Shown here piece after piece: positions 25,035 to 34,384 of a DNA stretch of 36,150 nucleotides. This DNA comes from Caldifarciminota bacterium. GTDB lineage: Bacteria > Hydrothermota > Hydrothermia > LBFQ01 > DSFT01. The notes under the pieces were generated by a model, which saw nothing but the letters and a program-made list of their open reading frames with translations, was not told the origin of the DNA and did no database searches. Position 1 is the first letter of the stretch; every line of letters starts with the position of its first letter. A program made the translations under genes and the position numbers. The DNA lies in assembly GCA_015494735.1 (NCBI GenBank), contig WGAQ01000164.1, positions 1-36,150 on the forward strand, given 5' to 3'.

Positions 25035-27521
25035 GTGGCCGAAAAGACTTCCCCCATTTACAGGCAGTATAAGAGGCTCAAGGAAAAGTACAGGGACGCC
25101 ATACTCCTGTTTCGACTGGGGGATTTCTACGAGATGTTCTTCGAAGACGCATACAAGGCCTCGAAGGTCCTCAATCTAACCCTCACTTCCAAGCCCATGG
25201 GGAAAAATCTCCGGGTTCCCATGTGCGGAATTCCAGTCAAGGCCGCCAACTCCTACATAAAGCGCCTCCTGAATGCTGGATACAAGGTGGCCATCGCGGA
25301 GCAGATGGACGAGATGGAGACGAAGAGGCTCATGAAGAGGGAGGTGGTGGAGGTTCTCACTCCGGGGACCATCATGGATGAGGACTTTCTGAGCGATTCG
25401 GAAAACAATTACATCGCCGGTATATTCAGGGATGGGGGGAAAGTGGGTCTTTCTCTCCTGGATGTTTCCACGGGGGAATTCACCCTGTACGAGGGGAGGA
25501 TGGACGAGGTGGTGGACTTCCTGAACCGGATGGATGTGCGTGAAATCGTGGTGCCAGAGGGGATGGATTTCGCCCGCAGACTTTCCAGGAGTGTGCATCA
25601 GGTGGAGTTTCCTTCCGTGGAATTCGATTTCGTCTCTGCAAAGGAGGTTATAAAGGATTTCTTTGGAAGGGGTATCGAATCCTTCGTTGGTCTCAGGATT
25701 CCGGTGGCGTCGGTCAGGGCGGCAGGGGCCCTTTTGAGATACGTGCGGCAGAACAAAGGGGGTCTCGTAAAGCACATAAGGCACCTGAGGGTGGGTAAAC
25801 TGGGCAACTACATGATTCTCGACCCTCAGACCATACGCAATCTGGAACTGGTGGATAATATACGGGGAGATGCTTCTGGGATGACCCTCCTGCGGGTACT
25901 GGACAGGTGCGTTACCCCCGTGGGAAAGAGGGCTCTGCGCCGGGCCATACTGAATCCATACAGGAATCCCGACAGGATAGAAAGGCGTCTGGACAGGATA
26001 GAAGCGCTGATGGAGATGGACAGGAAACTCAGGAGTGTGAGGGATATACTGTCCCGCATGGGGGACCCGGAGAGGAAGATGGGGAAGGTGTCCATGGGCA
26101 GGATTTCCCCTGTAGAGATGCGGAATCTGGCCCTGTCCATGACCCTGTGGAAGGAGGTGAAGGAAGAGCTATCCCCCCTTGCCCCCTTTCAGGATTTCTT
26201 CAGGGAGTCCGAATCCCTCGAAGAGATAGCCGGAAAGATTCTGAGTACCCTGTCGGAGAATCCACCCTACAATATTTCGGAGGGAAATGTGGTCAGGGAG
26301 GGGGTGGATGAGAATCTGGACAGGTACAGGAAGGTGCTGGAGGATGCTGCCCGCAGGTTGAAGGAACTGGAGGAGAGGGAGCGGGAGGCCACGGGCATTC
26401 CCACCCTTCGCATAGGATATAACTCTGTCTTCGGTTATTACATAGAAATCACGAAACCCCACAGGGACAGGGTTCCGGACCACTGGGAAGGGGTCCAGAC
26501 GCTGGTTAACACCATCCGCTTCAAGAGTCCGGAGCTGGTCGAAATCGAAAGGGAAATCGTCGAGGCGAAGGAGCGCATCCTCTCGATAGAGAAGCTCATT
26601 TTCGACCAGTTGAGGAACCTTCTGCTCTCCAATGCCCCTGTTCTCAGGCGATTCTTCGAATACCTGGGGGAACTGGACCTGGATGCATCCATCGCCACCG
26701 TTTCCATAGAGAGGAAGTTCGTTCGTCCCACCTTCAATTCCGAAGGTCTTTACGAAATCAGAGGGGGGAGGCATCCGGTGGTGGAGGAGACTGCGGAGGA
26801 ATTCATACCCAACGATTTGCACCTGGACGATGAGCAGACCATAATAATCCTTACGGGTCCCAATATGTCAGGTAAGTCCACATATCTGCGTCAGAACGCC
26901 CTTATAGTGCTGATGGCCCATATGGGATTCTTCGTCCCGGCCGAATCGGCCAGGATAAATCTCACAGACAGGGTCTTCAGCAGGGTGGGGGCTTCCGATG
27001 ACATATCCCGGGGACTCTCCACCTTCATGGCGGAGATGGTGGAAACGGCCACCATTCTTAACAATGCCACCCGCAACAGTTTTGTTATCCTGGACGAAGT
27101 GGGCAGGGGCACATCCACCTTCGACGGGATGGCCATAGCGAGGGCGGTGGTGGAATACCTTTCCAGATTCGTGAGGGCCAGGACCCTCTTTGCAACCCAC
27201 TATTCGGAACTCGCTTCTCTGGAGGACGAACTGGACAACGTTTCCTCCTACACGATGGAGGTCAGGGAATTCGGGGATGAGGTCATATTCACCCGCAGGG
27301 TGGTGAGGGGAAGGAGCGACCGCAGTTATGGCGTGTACGTGGCCCGCATAGCAGGGCTGCCGGATTGGGTGGTGAAGAGGGCGCAGGAGTTGCTCCTGGA
27401 GTACGAGGCCAGCAGAGGGCCCGAATTCCTCCTGAATCTGGACCCGGATAATCTCACTCCCCGTCAGGCTCTCGAATTGCTGTACCGTCTGAAGGAGATG
27501 GCAGAAAAGAAGAACGATTAG
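25035..27521 (+). CDS. mutS: DNA mismatch repair ATPase MutS
   Basis: GDFYEMFFEDA mismatch-binding motif; TGPNMSGKSTYLRQ Walker A; VILDEVGRGTSTFDGMAIA; FATHY. GTG start. Confidence 0.98.
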   Translation: MAEKTSPIYRQYKRLKEKYRDAILLFRLGDFYEMFFEDAYKASKVLNLTLTSKPMGKNLRVPMCGIPVKAANSYIKRLLNAGYKVAIAEQMDEMETKRLMKREVVEVLTPGTIMDEDFLSDSENNYIAGIFRDGGKVGLSLLDVSTGEFTLYEGRMDEVVDFLNRMDVREIVVPEGMDFARRLSRSVHQVEFPSVEFDFVSAKEVIKDFFGRGIESFVGLRIPVASVRAAGALLRYVRQNKGGLVKHIRHLRVGKLGNYMILDPQTIRNLELVDNIRGDASGMTLLRVLDRCVTPVGKRALRRAILNPYRNPDRIERRLDRIEALMEMDRKLRSVRDILSRMGDPERKMGKVSMGRISPVEMRNLALSMTLWKEVKEELSPLAPFQDFFRESESLEEIAGKILSTLSENPPYNISEGNVVREGVDENLDRYRKVLEDAARRLKELEEREREATGIPTLRIGYNSVFGYYIEITKPHRDRVPDHWEGVQTLVNTIRFKSPELVEIEREIVEAKERILSIEKLIFDQLRNLLLSNAPVLRRFFEYLGELDLDASIATVSIERKFVRPTFNSEGLYEIRGGRHPVVEETAEEFIPNDLHLDDEQTIIILTGPNMSGKSTYLRQNALIVLMAHMGFFVPAESARINLTDRVFSRVGASDDISRGLSTFMAEMVETATILNNATRNSFVILDEVGRGTSTFDGMAIARAVVEYLSRFVRARTLFATHYSELASLEDELDNVSSYTMEVREFGDEVIFTRRVVRGRSDRSYGVYVARIAGLPDWVVKRAQELLLEYEASRGPEFLLNLDPDNLTPRQALELLYRLKEMAEKKND

Positions 27522-27829
27522 CTCTGTCCCAGTTTCTCCGCTATCCGGTGAAGCATTTCCCTGCAGAATCCGAATGGCCTGTCAGATGGAGCGACGCAGG
27601 TGAGGGCCCTTTCGGGACCGATGGACAATATCAACAGGGTTATACTCTTGCCGACGGCTATCAGTTCATTCATGTTCAGTTTCTCCATTCTGATGAGAAG
27701 GTCCTCTATCTGCCCGGTGCTCAGGAATTCCGTCATGTCCACATCCTCCACGTATTTTCGCGCTTTTCTATCGAATATGCCGATTGCGAGGATATCCTTA
27801 TACCTGCTTTTTAGTTCCCCTATGGACAT
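27518..27829 (-). CDS. Roadblock/LC7-like small protein
   Basis: 103 aa; ILAIGIFDRKARKYVEDVDM...NELIAVGKSITLLILSI pattern similar to Roadblock/LC7 folds; last gene of a Roadblock/DUF4388 cluster. Confidence 0.55.
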   Translation of the reverse strand: MSIGELKSRYKDILAIGIFDRKARKYVEDVDMTEFLSTGQIEDLLIRMEKLNMNELIAVGKSITLLILSIGPERALTCVAPSDRPFGFCREMLHRIAEKLGQS

Positions 27830-28415
27830 GCTTCTTCAACCTCCTCACCGATTGCCGTATGATTCCCAGGAATCTCTTTTCCATACAGTATCCCATCAAT
27901 ACCGTATCACCTTCCCTCATGATGTACAGGGCTCCCCCTTTACCGGTGCACATGAGTTCGGACAGCCCCTCCACTATTTTTCCGGCGGATTCCCACAGTT
28001 GCATGACCTCTTTTATCTTCTCATCCCTTACGTTCTGGCTCCCGATGATTCTGTCCCCCATCACCAGTGCGAACCAGCCGGTCTCCGGTGTGGGGCACGT
28101 GGATTCTTCCACCTCCGTCACCTCTTCCCGGGTCTGCCCTGAGGGACTCAGAAAAACTGCCTGGAGTATGGCATCTTCTATGGGAAGGGAAAATTCTTCC
28201 ATTACGGATGCGGTTTCCACCTGAACTTTACCCCTGTAGGACGCCACATACCGGATGCAGTCTTCGCTATCTCCCCGGGAGAACCAGGTTATGGTTCCGT
28301 CCTTTACGTGTATTTCCGCATCCTCCGTCTTTATTACATACGAGCCTTCCAGAACTTTGAGCATCTGAAGGGTATCCAGCAGCGACAAATCCCCCTTAAT
28401 CTCCAGCATTTTCAA
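27798..28415 (-). CDS. DUF4388 (PATAN-like) domain protein
   Basis: MLEIKGDLSLLDTLQMLKVLEGSYVIKTEDAEIHVKDGTITWFSRGDSEDCIRYVASYRGKVQVETA: DUF4388-type G-L-L-Q-x-L pattern. May start at 28409. Confidence 0.65.
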   Translation of the reverse strand: MKMLEIKGDLSLLDTLQMLKVLEGSYVIKTEDAEIHVKDGTITWFSRGDSEDCIRYVASYRGKVQVETASVMEEFSLPIEDAILQAVFLSPSGQTREEVTEVEESTCPTPETGWFALVMGDRIIGSQNVRDEKIKEVMQLWESAGKIVEGLSELMCTGKGGALYIMREGDTVLMGYCMEKRFLGIIRQSVRRLKKHVHRGTKKQV

Positions 28416-28788
28416 AACTCTCCAGTGCTCTCTTTATGGCGGCCCTCCAGAAGCCGAGGCTCGTTTCCCTCAATATCCCCGACGCCAGTACGTACCGGCT
28501 ATCGGGCAGGGCGGTAAATAGCACGTATCCCCTCTCCATCTCGAAGGTGAGACTTTTGAAGTCCTGGAGGGCTTTCCTTATGAATGGATTCCGTGCGTTC
28601 TTCTGCCTTTCCAGGACTGTGTAGTTGAATATGTGCAGGAGATTTTCCTTGACTTTATCTCTGGATTCGACTGCGTCTTTCCACATATCCAGCACCACCT
28701 TCCTGTCGATGGTATCTATCAGCACAAGGAACCTGCAACCCCTTACCTCATGGAACAGTTCTTCCAGCCTTCTTTTCAGTCTTTCCAT
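28396..28788 (-). CDS. Roadblock/LC7-like regulatory protein
   Basis: 130 aa; FLVLIDTIDRKVVLDMW ... YVLFTALPDSRYVLASGI; in cluster. Confidence 0.5.
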   Translation of the reverse strand: MERLKRRLEELFHEVRGCRFLVLIDTIDRKVVLDMWKDAVESRDKVKENLLHIFNYTVLERQKNARNPFIRKALQDFKSLTFEMERGYVLFTALPDSRYVLASGILRETSLGFWRAAIKRALESFENAGD

Positions 28789-28789
28789 T

Positions 28790-29161
28790 TCATTCCTCCA
28801 CTATCTTCAATATCTGGGGAGTTATTTCGTCTATTATCCTCCTCAGGGCCCCTATTCCCAGCTCGCTCGTCGTTGCGCCCATTATTCCATAATTCCCTAT
28901 TACCACCATCTGGAGGTGGGCGGCTTCCAGCTCCAGAACGACACTCCTTAAGGGACCGTCTATCTCCTCCGGCATGCTGGAGACGAACTTGTTTATTTCG
29001 TACCACAGGTCCGCATGAAAGGCCGCAGCCGCTTCCTCATCGTAATCGGGGACATCCATCAGGGATACGAGCATGAAACCATCCCTATCGAAGAGGGCAA
29101 GCCCGAGAATCTGGGGAACCTGTTCCTTTACTTTCTTAAATATTTCCAGAACCTCTTTCAT
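28790..29161 (-). CDS. Roadblock/LC7 domain protein (MglB-like)
   Basis: VPQILGLALFDRDGFMLVSLMDVPDYDEEAAAAFHADLWYEINKF...VVLELEAAHLQMVVIGNYGIMGATTSELGIGALRRIIDE: classic Roadblock pattern. Confidence 0.75.
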   Translation of the reverse strand: MKEVLEIFKKVKEQVPQILGLALFDRDGFMLVSLMDVPDYDEEAAAAFHADLWYEINKFVSSMPEEIDGPLRSVVLELEAAHLQMVVIGNYGIMGATTSELGIGALRRIIDEITPQILKIVEE

Positions 29162-29352
29162 ACGATCAGCCTTTCTCTCGAAAAAAATTTACATTCGTCG
29201 CTATACATATAATTTTAAATCCTGACTGCCCGGAGGCAAATTTCACACTTTAATACCTGTAGTGTTGCCTCTAATCAATCCAGCGAGGTTATGCCGACAG
29301 CATTCTTCATGCCCTGTTATCCATGAATATCTTCTTTAAACTTTTCGCCATC

Positions 29353-30567
29353 ATGTCCAATCTGAAGAAAATCGTTTCCGCATCCCTCTTCCTTTTTATG
29401 ATGGCTGCCCTGTATGGGTTCCTCATGCGCTGGTACAACGCCTTCGGCCTTCCGGGGTTCGACTACTTCCGGTTCCTGCAGGCCCATTCCCATGTGGCTT
29501 TTCTGGGATGGGGATTCGTGGCTGCATCCGCCCTCCACGTCCTGACATTCGGTGACGGTTGCAGGGGGCGCAGGGGAATCTTCGTTTCCCTGTGGATTAT
29601 GCTCTTTTCAATGGCTTCCATCCTCATAACATTTCCCCTCTACGGGTACAGGGGGCTGACCGTTGTGTTCCTTTCCCTCTTTGTTCTGGCCTCCTATGTG
29701 TATTCCTTCTGCTTCTTCCAGTGCATAAAGGGAAGGAAGGGCCTGACGTACAGATTCATCCGATTTTCCATACTCCTGTATCTGATTTCCACTTTCGCCA
29801 TCTGGGCCCTGGCTCCCATAATCATCCTCATAGGTAAGAATACGGCCCTTTACTTCAACGATATATATTTCTTTCTGCACTTCCTTTACAACGGATTCTT
29901 CGTCTTCGCGATTTCGGGACTCTTCTTCCACGTGTTCGGTGTGCGGGAGGATTACGTTTGGAAATTCTTCTACCTGAACGCAGTTGCCGTGTTTCCCGCG
30001 TACGCCCTTTCCCTGCTATGGAAGGCGGTTCCCGTATGGGTCAACGGTCTGGGACTTGCAGCGGCTATCCTGCAGTTGATTGCAGTTTACTGGCTCGTGA
30101 AGGGGTTTTCGGAGGCTGTGTCTGGATTGTCCCTTTCCTGTAAACTGGTCGTGGGTGCTGGAGTCCTCTCCTATGCTCTGAAGGTGGTGATTCAACTGTT
30201 CTCTGCTTTTCCTCCTGTGGTATCTGCTGCGGTTTCTCTCAAACCCTATCTGGTAATCGGCTACCTCCATCTCATAACTCTGGGCTTCATGAGCACCCTT
30301 CTGATATACTTCCTGGTGGATTCGGGTCTCGTACGGAGAAATGCTATCTTCGATGCGGGATTCTGGTCCTTCTTCTACAGCGGAGCCCTGAAGGTGACCC
30401 TTCTCATAACGGCTGGCCTTGCCATGTGGTGGATGGACATCAGGCTCCGGTACATCAATCAGATTCTCTTCTGGATAACCGTTTTCCTGTACTCGGGGGT
30501 GCTCCTCATGTGGGTGGGGAGCCTTCTGCCCGCGGATAGGGGGAAGGACATCAGAGATTCAGTATGA
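29353..30567 (+). CDS. Polytopic membrane protein, heme-copper oxidase subunit I-like/NnrS-like
   Basis: LQAHSHVAFLGWGFVAASALHVL, FFLHFLYNGFFVFAISGLFFHVF, LHLITLGFMSTLLIYFL: recurrent TM histidines. Start placed at M11 of the 29323 ORF. Confidence 0.6.
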   Translation: MSNLKKIVSASLFLFMMAALYGFLMRWYNAFGLPGFDYFRFLQAHSHVAFLGWGFVAASALHVLTFGDGCRGRRGIFVSLWIMLFSMASILITFPLYGYRGLTVVFLSLFVLASYVYSFCFFQCIKGRKGLTYRFIRFSILLYLISTFAIWALAPIIILIGKNTALYFNDIYFFLHFLYNGFFVFAISGLFFHVFGVREDYVWKFFYLNAVAVFPAYALSLLWKAVPVWVNGLGLAAAILQLIAVYWLVKGFSEAVSGLSLSCKLVVGAGVLSYALKVVIQLFSAFPPVVSAAVSLKPYLVIGYLHLITLGFMSTLLIYFLVDSGLVRRNAIFDAGFWSFFYSGALKVTLLITAGLAMWWMDIRLRYINQILFWITVFLYSGVLLMWVGSLLPADRGKDIRDSV

Positions 30568-31915
30568 CTTTTGCCATCAGGAAGTAGGATGTCAGGGTTA
30601 TGACGTCCCCCAGAGTGGTTATGAGGGGAGCCGATATGGTGGCGGGGTCCCACCCCAGTTTCTTCACCAGGAAGGGCAGAGAGAAGCCCACCATGTTGGC
30701 CACCACGGCCGATATCATGATGGCGCTGCTCACCACTATGGCGAGAGGGATGAATGAGGGTTCCCTCAGATAGGCGATTATACTCATTCCGGCCCCCACT
30801 ATGAGGGCTATGAGGAAGGATGTGGTGAGCTCCTTGAAGAAATACCTGAGGAAAGCCCTGAAGTTCAATTCGAATTCCCCTGTGGCTATGGCCCTTATGG
30901 CGAATGTGGCACTCTGAGAGCCCATGACCCCCGTGGTATTCATAAGGTTGGGAATGAAGAAGGAAAGGATGATGAGTTTCGCCAGTTCGTTCTGGAAGTA
31001 ATTGAGTATCATCCCTGATATGTTCCCCAGTATGAGCATGGCCAGTATGGTGGGAAGCCTCTTCTTCATCTTTTCCCACTGGGACAGGCGGAAGTACTGG
31101 TCTTCCGGGTCCACCACACCTGCGAATTTGTACATGTCTTCCGTGGCTTCCTCCTCCATGATGTCGATTACGTCGTCTATGGTGATGACTCCGAGGAGTT
31201 TGTTTTCGCTATCCACCACCGGTACTGCTATCATGTTGTAGTCCTGTATGATGCGGGCGGCTTTTTCCTGGTCATCCGTCGCACGGACATACCGGGGTAA
31301 AATCATGAGCTTCGTTATGGGCTCGTCCTTTTCTGCCTTGATGAGGTCTATCAATTCCACGATTCCATTGAGACGGCGCTTGTCATCCACCACATAGACC
31401 TGATACAGGACCTCGTCGGGCAACTCCTTGGCTTCCCGAATCAGTTTCTTCAGGGTTTCTCCGGCTGTGGTGTCCATGGTCACTTCGACGAATTCCGGTG
31501 TCATTATTCTGCCGCAGGAGTCTTCCGGATAGTTCAGGAGAATCATGGTCTTCTTCCGCTCTTCCGGGGAAAGGCCGGATAGAATCTTCCTGGCAATCTG
31601 CACCGGGAGTTCATCCAGGAGTTCTGCCCTGTCGTCGGGGTCCATGTCTTCGAATATGGATATAACCTCCTCGTCCTTCAGCTTTCTTACCAGTTTTTCC
31701 ACTTCCTCCGGGTCCATTTCCGACAGGAGTTCTGCGGCGTAATCCTTGGGGAGTACGCGGAAGATGACGGCCTTTTCCATATCCGTCAGGTCCTCGAAGG
31801 TTTCCAGAATGTCAACCGGATGAAACTGGGTTAGGAAGTTCTTGAGACCCTGGAGGTTCCCCGCTCTTATGAGTTCCTTTATTTCCGGGACCAGGAGACT
31901 CTTTATTACCAGCAT
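30551..31915 (-). CDS. mgtE: Magnesium transporter MgtE
   Basis: MgtE N-domain repeats (EDLTDMEKAVIFRVLPKDYAAELLSEMDPEEVEKLV), CBS pair, TM region MLILGNISGMILNYF...NLMNTTGVMGSQSATFAIRAIATGE. Confidence 0.96.
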   Translation of the reverse strand: MLVIKSLLVPEIKELIRAGNLQGLKNFLTQFHPVDILETFEDLTDMEKAVIFRVLPKDYAAELLSEMDPEEVEKLVRKLKDEEVISIFEDMDPDDRAELLDELPVQIARKILSGLSPEERKKTMILLNYPEDSCGRIMTPEFVEVTMDTTAGETLKKLIREAKELPDEVLYQVYVVDDKRRLNGIVELIDLIKAEKDEPITKLMILPRYVRATDDQEKAARIIQDYNMIAVPVVDSENKLLGVITIDDVIDIMEEEATEDMYKFAGVVDPEDQYFRLSQWEKMKKRLPTILAMLILGNISGMILNYFQNELAKLIILSFFIPNLMNTTGVMGSQSATFAIRAIATGEFELNFRAFLRYFFKELTTSFLIALIVGAGMSIIAYLREPSFIPLAIVVSSAIMISAVVANMVGFSLPFLVKKLGWDPATISAPLITTLGDVITLTSYFLMAKVILNL

Positions 31916-32020
31916 GGGGAACCTCCGCTTTCATGGGGTGTTCGAAAAGTTTAATGTTGATGCCGGAAGTACACAGTCCTCGCTGTATTTTTTCGCTCCC
32001 CGAGGTGTATAATTGAAACA

Positions 32021-32572
32021 TTGAAATTGGGCGGAATACGGGCTCCTGTGTGCGGTGTGGATGTGGGTATAAGAAGGAGTGCGGTGGCGGCCCTGAAGGG
32101 GCGGGACGTGATCTACGTGGGAACCCCGATGCGTATGGAATGCATCCTCTGCGGTGTGGATGCGCCCCTGACCCTTTCGGATGGGCCTTTCAGGGATTGC
32201 GACAGGGAGGTTTTGAAACTGGGAATACCCCTTTATCCTGTGAACATGGGATTTATGAAGGCCATACACGAAGAGGCCCTGGGACTGATTCTTGAACTGA
32301 AGTGCTCCTATGCGATGGAGGTGTATCCCCATGCAACCCGCAGGTTGCTCGGATTTTCCTTCAGCAAGAGGAATATCGATGGAAGGAGAAGAATCGAGGA
32401 GAATCTTAGGAGGTACCTGAATACGGGAATTCATGCGAATTTCGATGCCGATGAACTGGATGCCCTGACCGCTGCTCTGACGGTGGCACTCTTTTTGGAA
32501 GGAAGGTCATCGTTTCTGGGTCGCGAATGCAGAATCCTGGTTCCGGACCCCCCGGGGAGTGGCGAAAATTGA
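32021..32572 (+). CDS. DUF429-like (RNase H-fold) protein
   Basis: VCGVDVGIRRSAVAALKG ... GVDAPLTLSDGPFRDCDREVLKLGIPLYPVNMGFMKAIHEEALGLILELK...AMEVYPHATRRLLGF; TTG start. Confidence 0.75.
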   Translation: MKLGGIRAPVCGVDVGIRRSAVAALKGRDVIYVGTPMRMECILCGVDAPLTLSDGPFRDCDREVLKLGIPLYPVNMGFMKAIHEEALGLILELKCSYAMEVYPHATRRLLGFSFSKRNIDGRRRIEENLRRYLNTGIHANFDADELDALTAALTVALFLEGRSSFLGRECRILVPDPPGSGEN

Positions 32573-32592
32573 GGCTATAAAATTTTCAGACC

Positions 32593-32964
32593 ATGATAAT
32601 CTACGGGATACTGATGTTCGTGTATATACTGCTCGTGCTCATCCTCATAGGTATAGTGCTCATACAGGAGCCGAAGAGTGCTGGACTGGGGGGAATGTTC
32701 GGTGGTGGGGCTGAAACCGTATTCGGCGCAAAAGGAGCGGCCACATTCTTCACGAAACTTACCGCGGGTCTGGGTGCTGCTTATATGGTTCTTTCCCTCA
32801 TCCTTTCCATCCTCAACAGGCCTGCGGTGGGCGGCTCTGCCATAGAGAGGGCCATACAGAAGGATGAGGTGCTGAAGAAACTCAACATCCCCACTCAGCC
32901 CGCCCAGCCTGCTCAGCCATCCCAGCAGGCTCCCCAGAATCCCCAGCCGGTAGGCGGGCAGTAG
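32593..32964 (+). CDS. secG: Preprotein translocase subunit SecG
   Basis: LLVLILIGIVLIQEPKSAGLGGMFGGGAETVFGAKGAATFFTKLTAGLGAAYMVLSL. Confidence 0.95.
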   Translation: MIIYGILMFVYILLVLILIGIVLIQEPKSAGLGGMFGGGAETVFGAKGAATFFTKLTAGLGAAYMVLSLILSILNRPAVGGSAIERAIQKDEVLKKLNIPTQPAQPAQPSQQAPQNPQPVGGQ

Positions 32965-32997
32965 CAGGTGAATCCGCAAGCAAAGGAGGAATGGGTC

Positions 32998-33312
32998 ATG
33001 AAGGCTATAATAGAAGTGTCTGGAACGCAGATAGAGGTTAAGAAAGGGGATACCATAGTGGTGAATCGTCTTGCCGCCGACGAGGGGGAGAAGGTGGAAT
33101 TCGACAGGGTGGTCTTCGTGAAGGATGGGAATGAGAATCTCTTTGGAACCCCATACGTGGAGGGGGCGAAGGTGGTGGGGAAGGTCCTCCGTCATTTCAA
33201 GGGCAGGAAGATTCTCGTTTTCAAGTACAAGAGGAAGAAGAATTATCGCCGCAGGAGAGGGCACAGGCAGCACCTGACGGAGGTGGTGATAGAGGATATC
33301 ATCAGGGGATGA
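32998..33312 (+). CDS. rplU: 50S ribosomal protein L21
   Basis: [44 protein letters not shown]...[41 protein letters not shown]. Confidence 0.96.
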   Translation: MKAIIEVSGTQIEVKKGDTIVVNRLAADEGEKVEFDRVVFVKDGNENLFGTPYVEGAKVVGKVLRHFKGRKILVFKYKRKKNYRRRRGHRQHLTEVVIEDIIRG

Positions 33313-33313
33313 T

Positions 33314-34384
33314 ATGGAGGAATTTGCCTCTGTTATAGAAAGATATCGGAAATTGGAGGATGAAGTAACCCGCCTCAGTCAGGAAGGGAATTTCGACAAA
33401 CTGAAGGAGATTCTGCCCGAATACAATCGGTTGAAGGATGCGGTATCGAAGATCAGGGAACTGGAGGATGCTCTTTCTTATATGGAGGAGCTGGAGGGGA
33501 TGGCGGATGAAGACCCCTCCCTCAGGGATGAGGTGGAGGCGGAGATCGAAGAGACCCGCCTCAGGGTGGAGCGTTTGAGGAAGGAAATAAGGAGTCTTCT
33601 CATCCCCCGCGACCCCAATTACGATAGCAATGTCATACTGGAGATACGGGCCGGAGCGGGGGGAGAGGAGGCTGCCCTCTTCGCTGCTGACCTTCTGAGG
33701 ATGTACGTCAGGTATGCGGAGAAGAAGGGCTGGAAGGTTTCGATTACCCATGCCCACGAAACGGACCTGGGAGGATATAAGGAAGTGGCTGTTCTGATAG
33801 AGGGGAAGGGGGCATACGGAAGGTTGAAGTACGAGGGTGGAGTTCACAGGGTTCAGAGGATTCCCGTCACGGAGACCGGAGGCCGAATCCACACTTCGAC
33901 CGTGAGCGTCGTGGTGATGCCCGAGTATCAGGATACATCGGATGTGGAAATAAAGCCCGATGATTTGAGGATAGAAACCATGAGGGCTTCGGGGGCAGGG
34001 GGGCAGCACGTGAACAAGACGGAGTCTGCTGTCCGCATCACGCACATACCCACGGGTATAGTGGTTCATGTTCAGGATGAGAGGAGTCAGCATCAGAATA
34101 AGGCCAAAGCCCTCAGGATTCTGAAGTCCAAGTTGAAGGAACTCAGGGAGAGGGAGAAGAGGGAAAAACTGGGCCAGATTCGAAGGAGCATGGTGGGGAC
34201 GATGGAGAGGAGCGAAAAGATAAGGACTTACAACTGGCCTCAGAACAGGGTCACCGACCATCGACTTTCCGGGGATGAGAAAAATTACCCTCTGGACAGG
34301 ATTATGGAGGGGGACCTGGATCAGTTGCTGGACAATCTCGAGAAGATGGCGCTTTCCCGAATGGAAGAGGAGATGGTTGATTGA
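33314..34384 (+). CDS. prfA: Peptide chain release factor 1
   Basis: [21 protein letters not shown] (PxT motif), [25 protein letters not shown] (GGQ). Confidence 0.97.
   Translation: MEEFASVIERYRKLEDEVTRLSQEGNFDKLKEILPEYNRLKDAVSKIRELEDALSYMEELEGMADEDPSLRDEVEAEIEETRLRVERLRKEIRSLLIPRDPNYDSNVILEIRAGAGGEEAALFAADLLRMYVRYAEKKGWKVSITHAHETDLGGYKEVAVLIEGKGAYGRLKYEGGVHRVQRIPVTETGGRIHTSTVSVVVMPEYQDTSDVEIKPDDLRIETMRASGAGGQHVNKTESAVRITHIPTGIVVHVQDERSQHQNKAKALRILKSKLKELREREKREKLGQIRRSMVGTMERSEKIRTYNWPQNRVTDHRLSGDEKNYPLDRIMEGDLDQLLDNLEKMALSRMEEEMVD

Noticed and set aside
32881-32960. CAGCCC-type short repeats at the secG 3' end
   Set aside because: Encode a low-complexity PAQPAQPAQPSQQ tail; not a CRISPR or independent repeat element.
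33302-34261. 319-aa minus-strand ORF
   Set aside because: Antisense to prfA, which is unambiguous.
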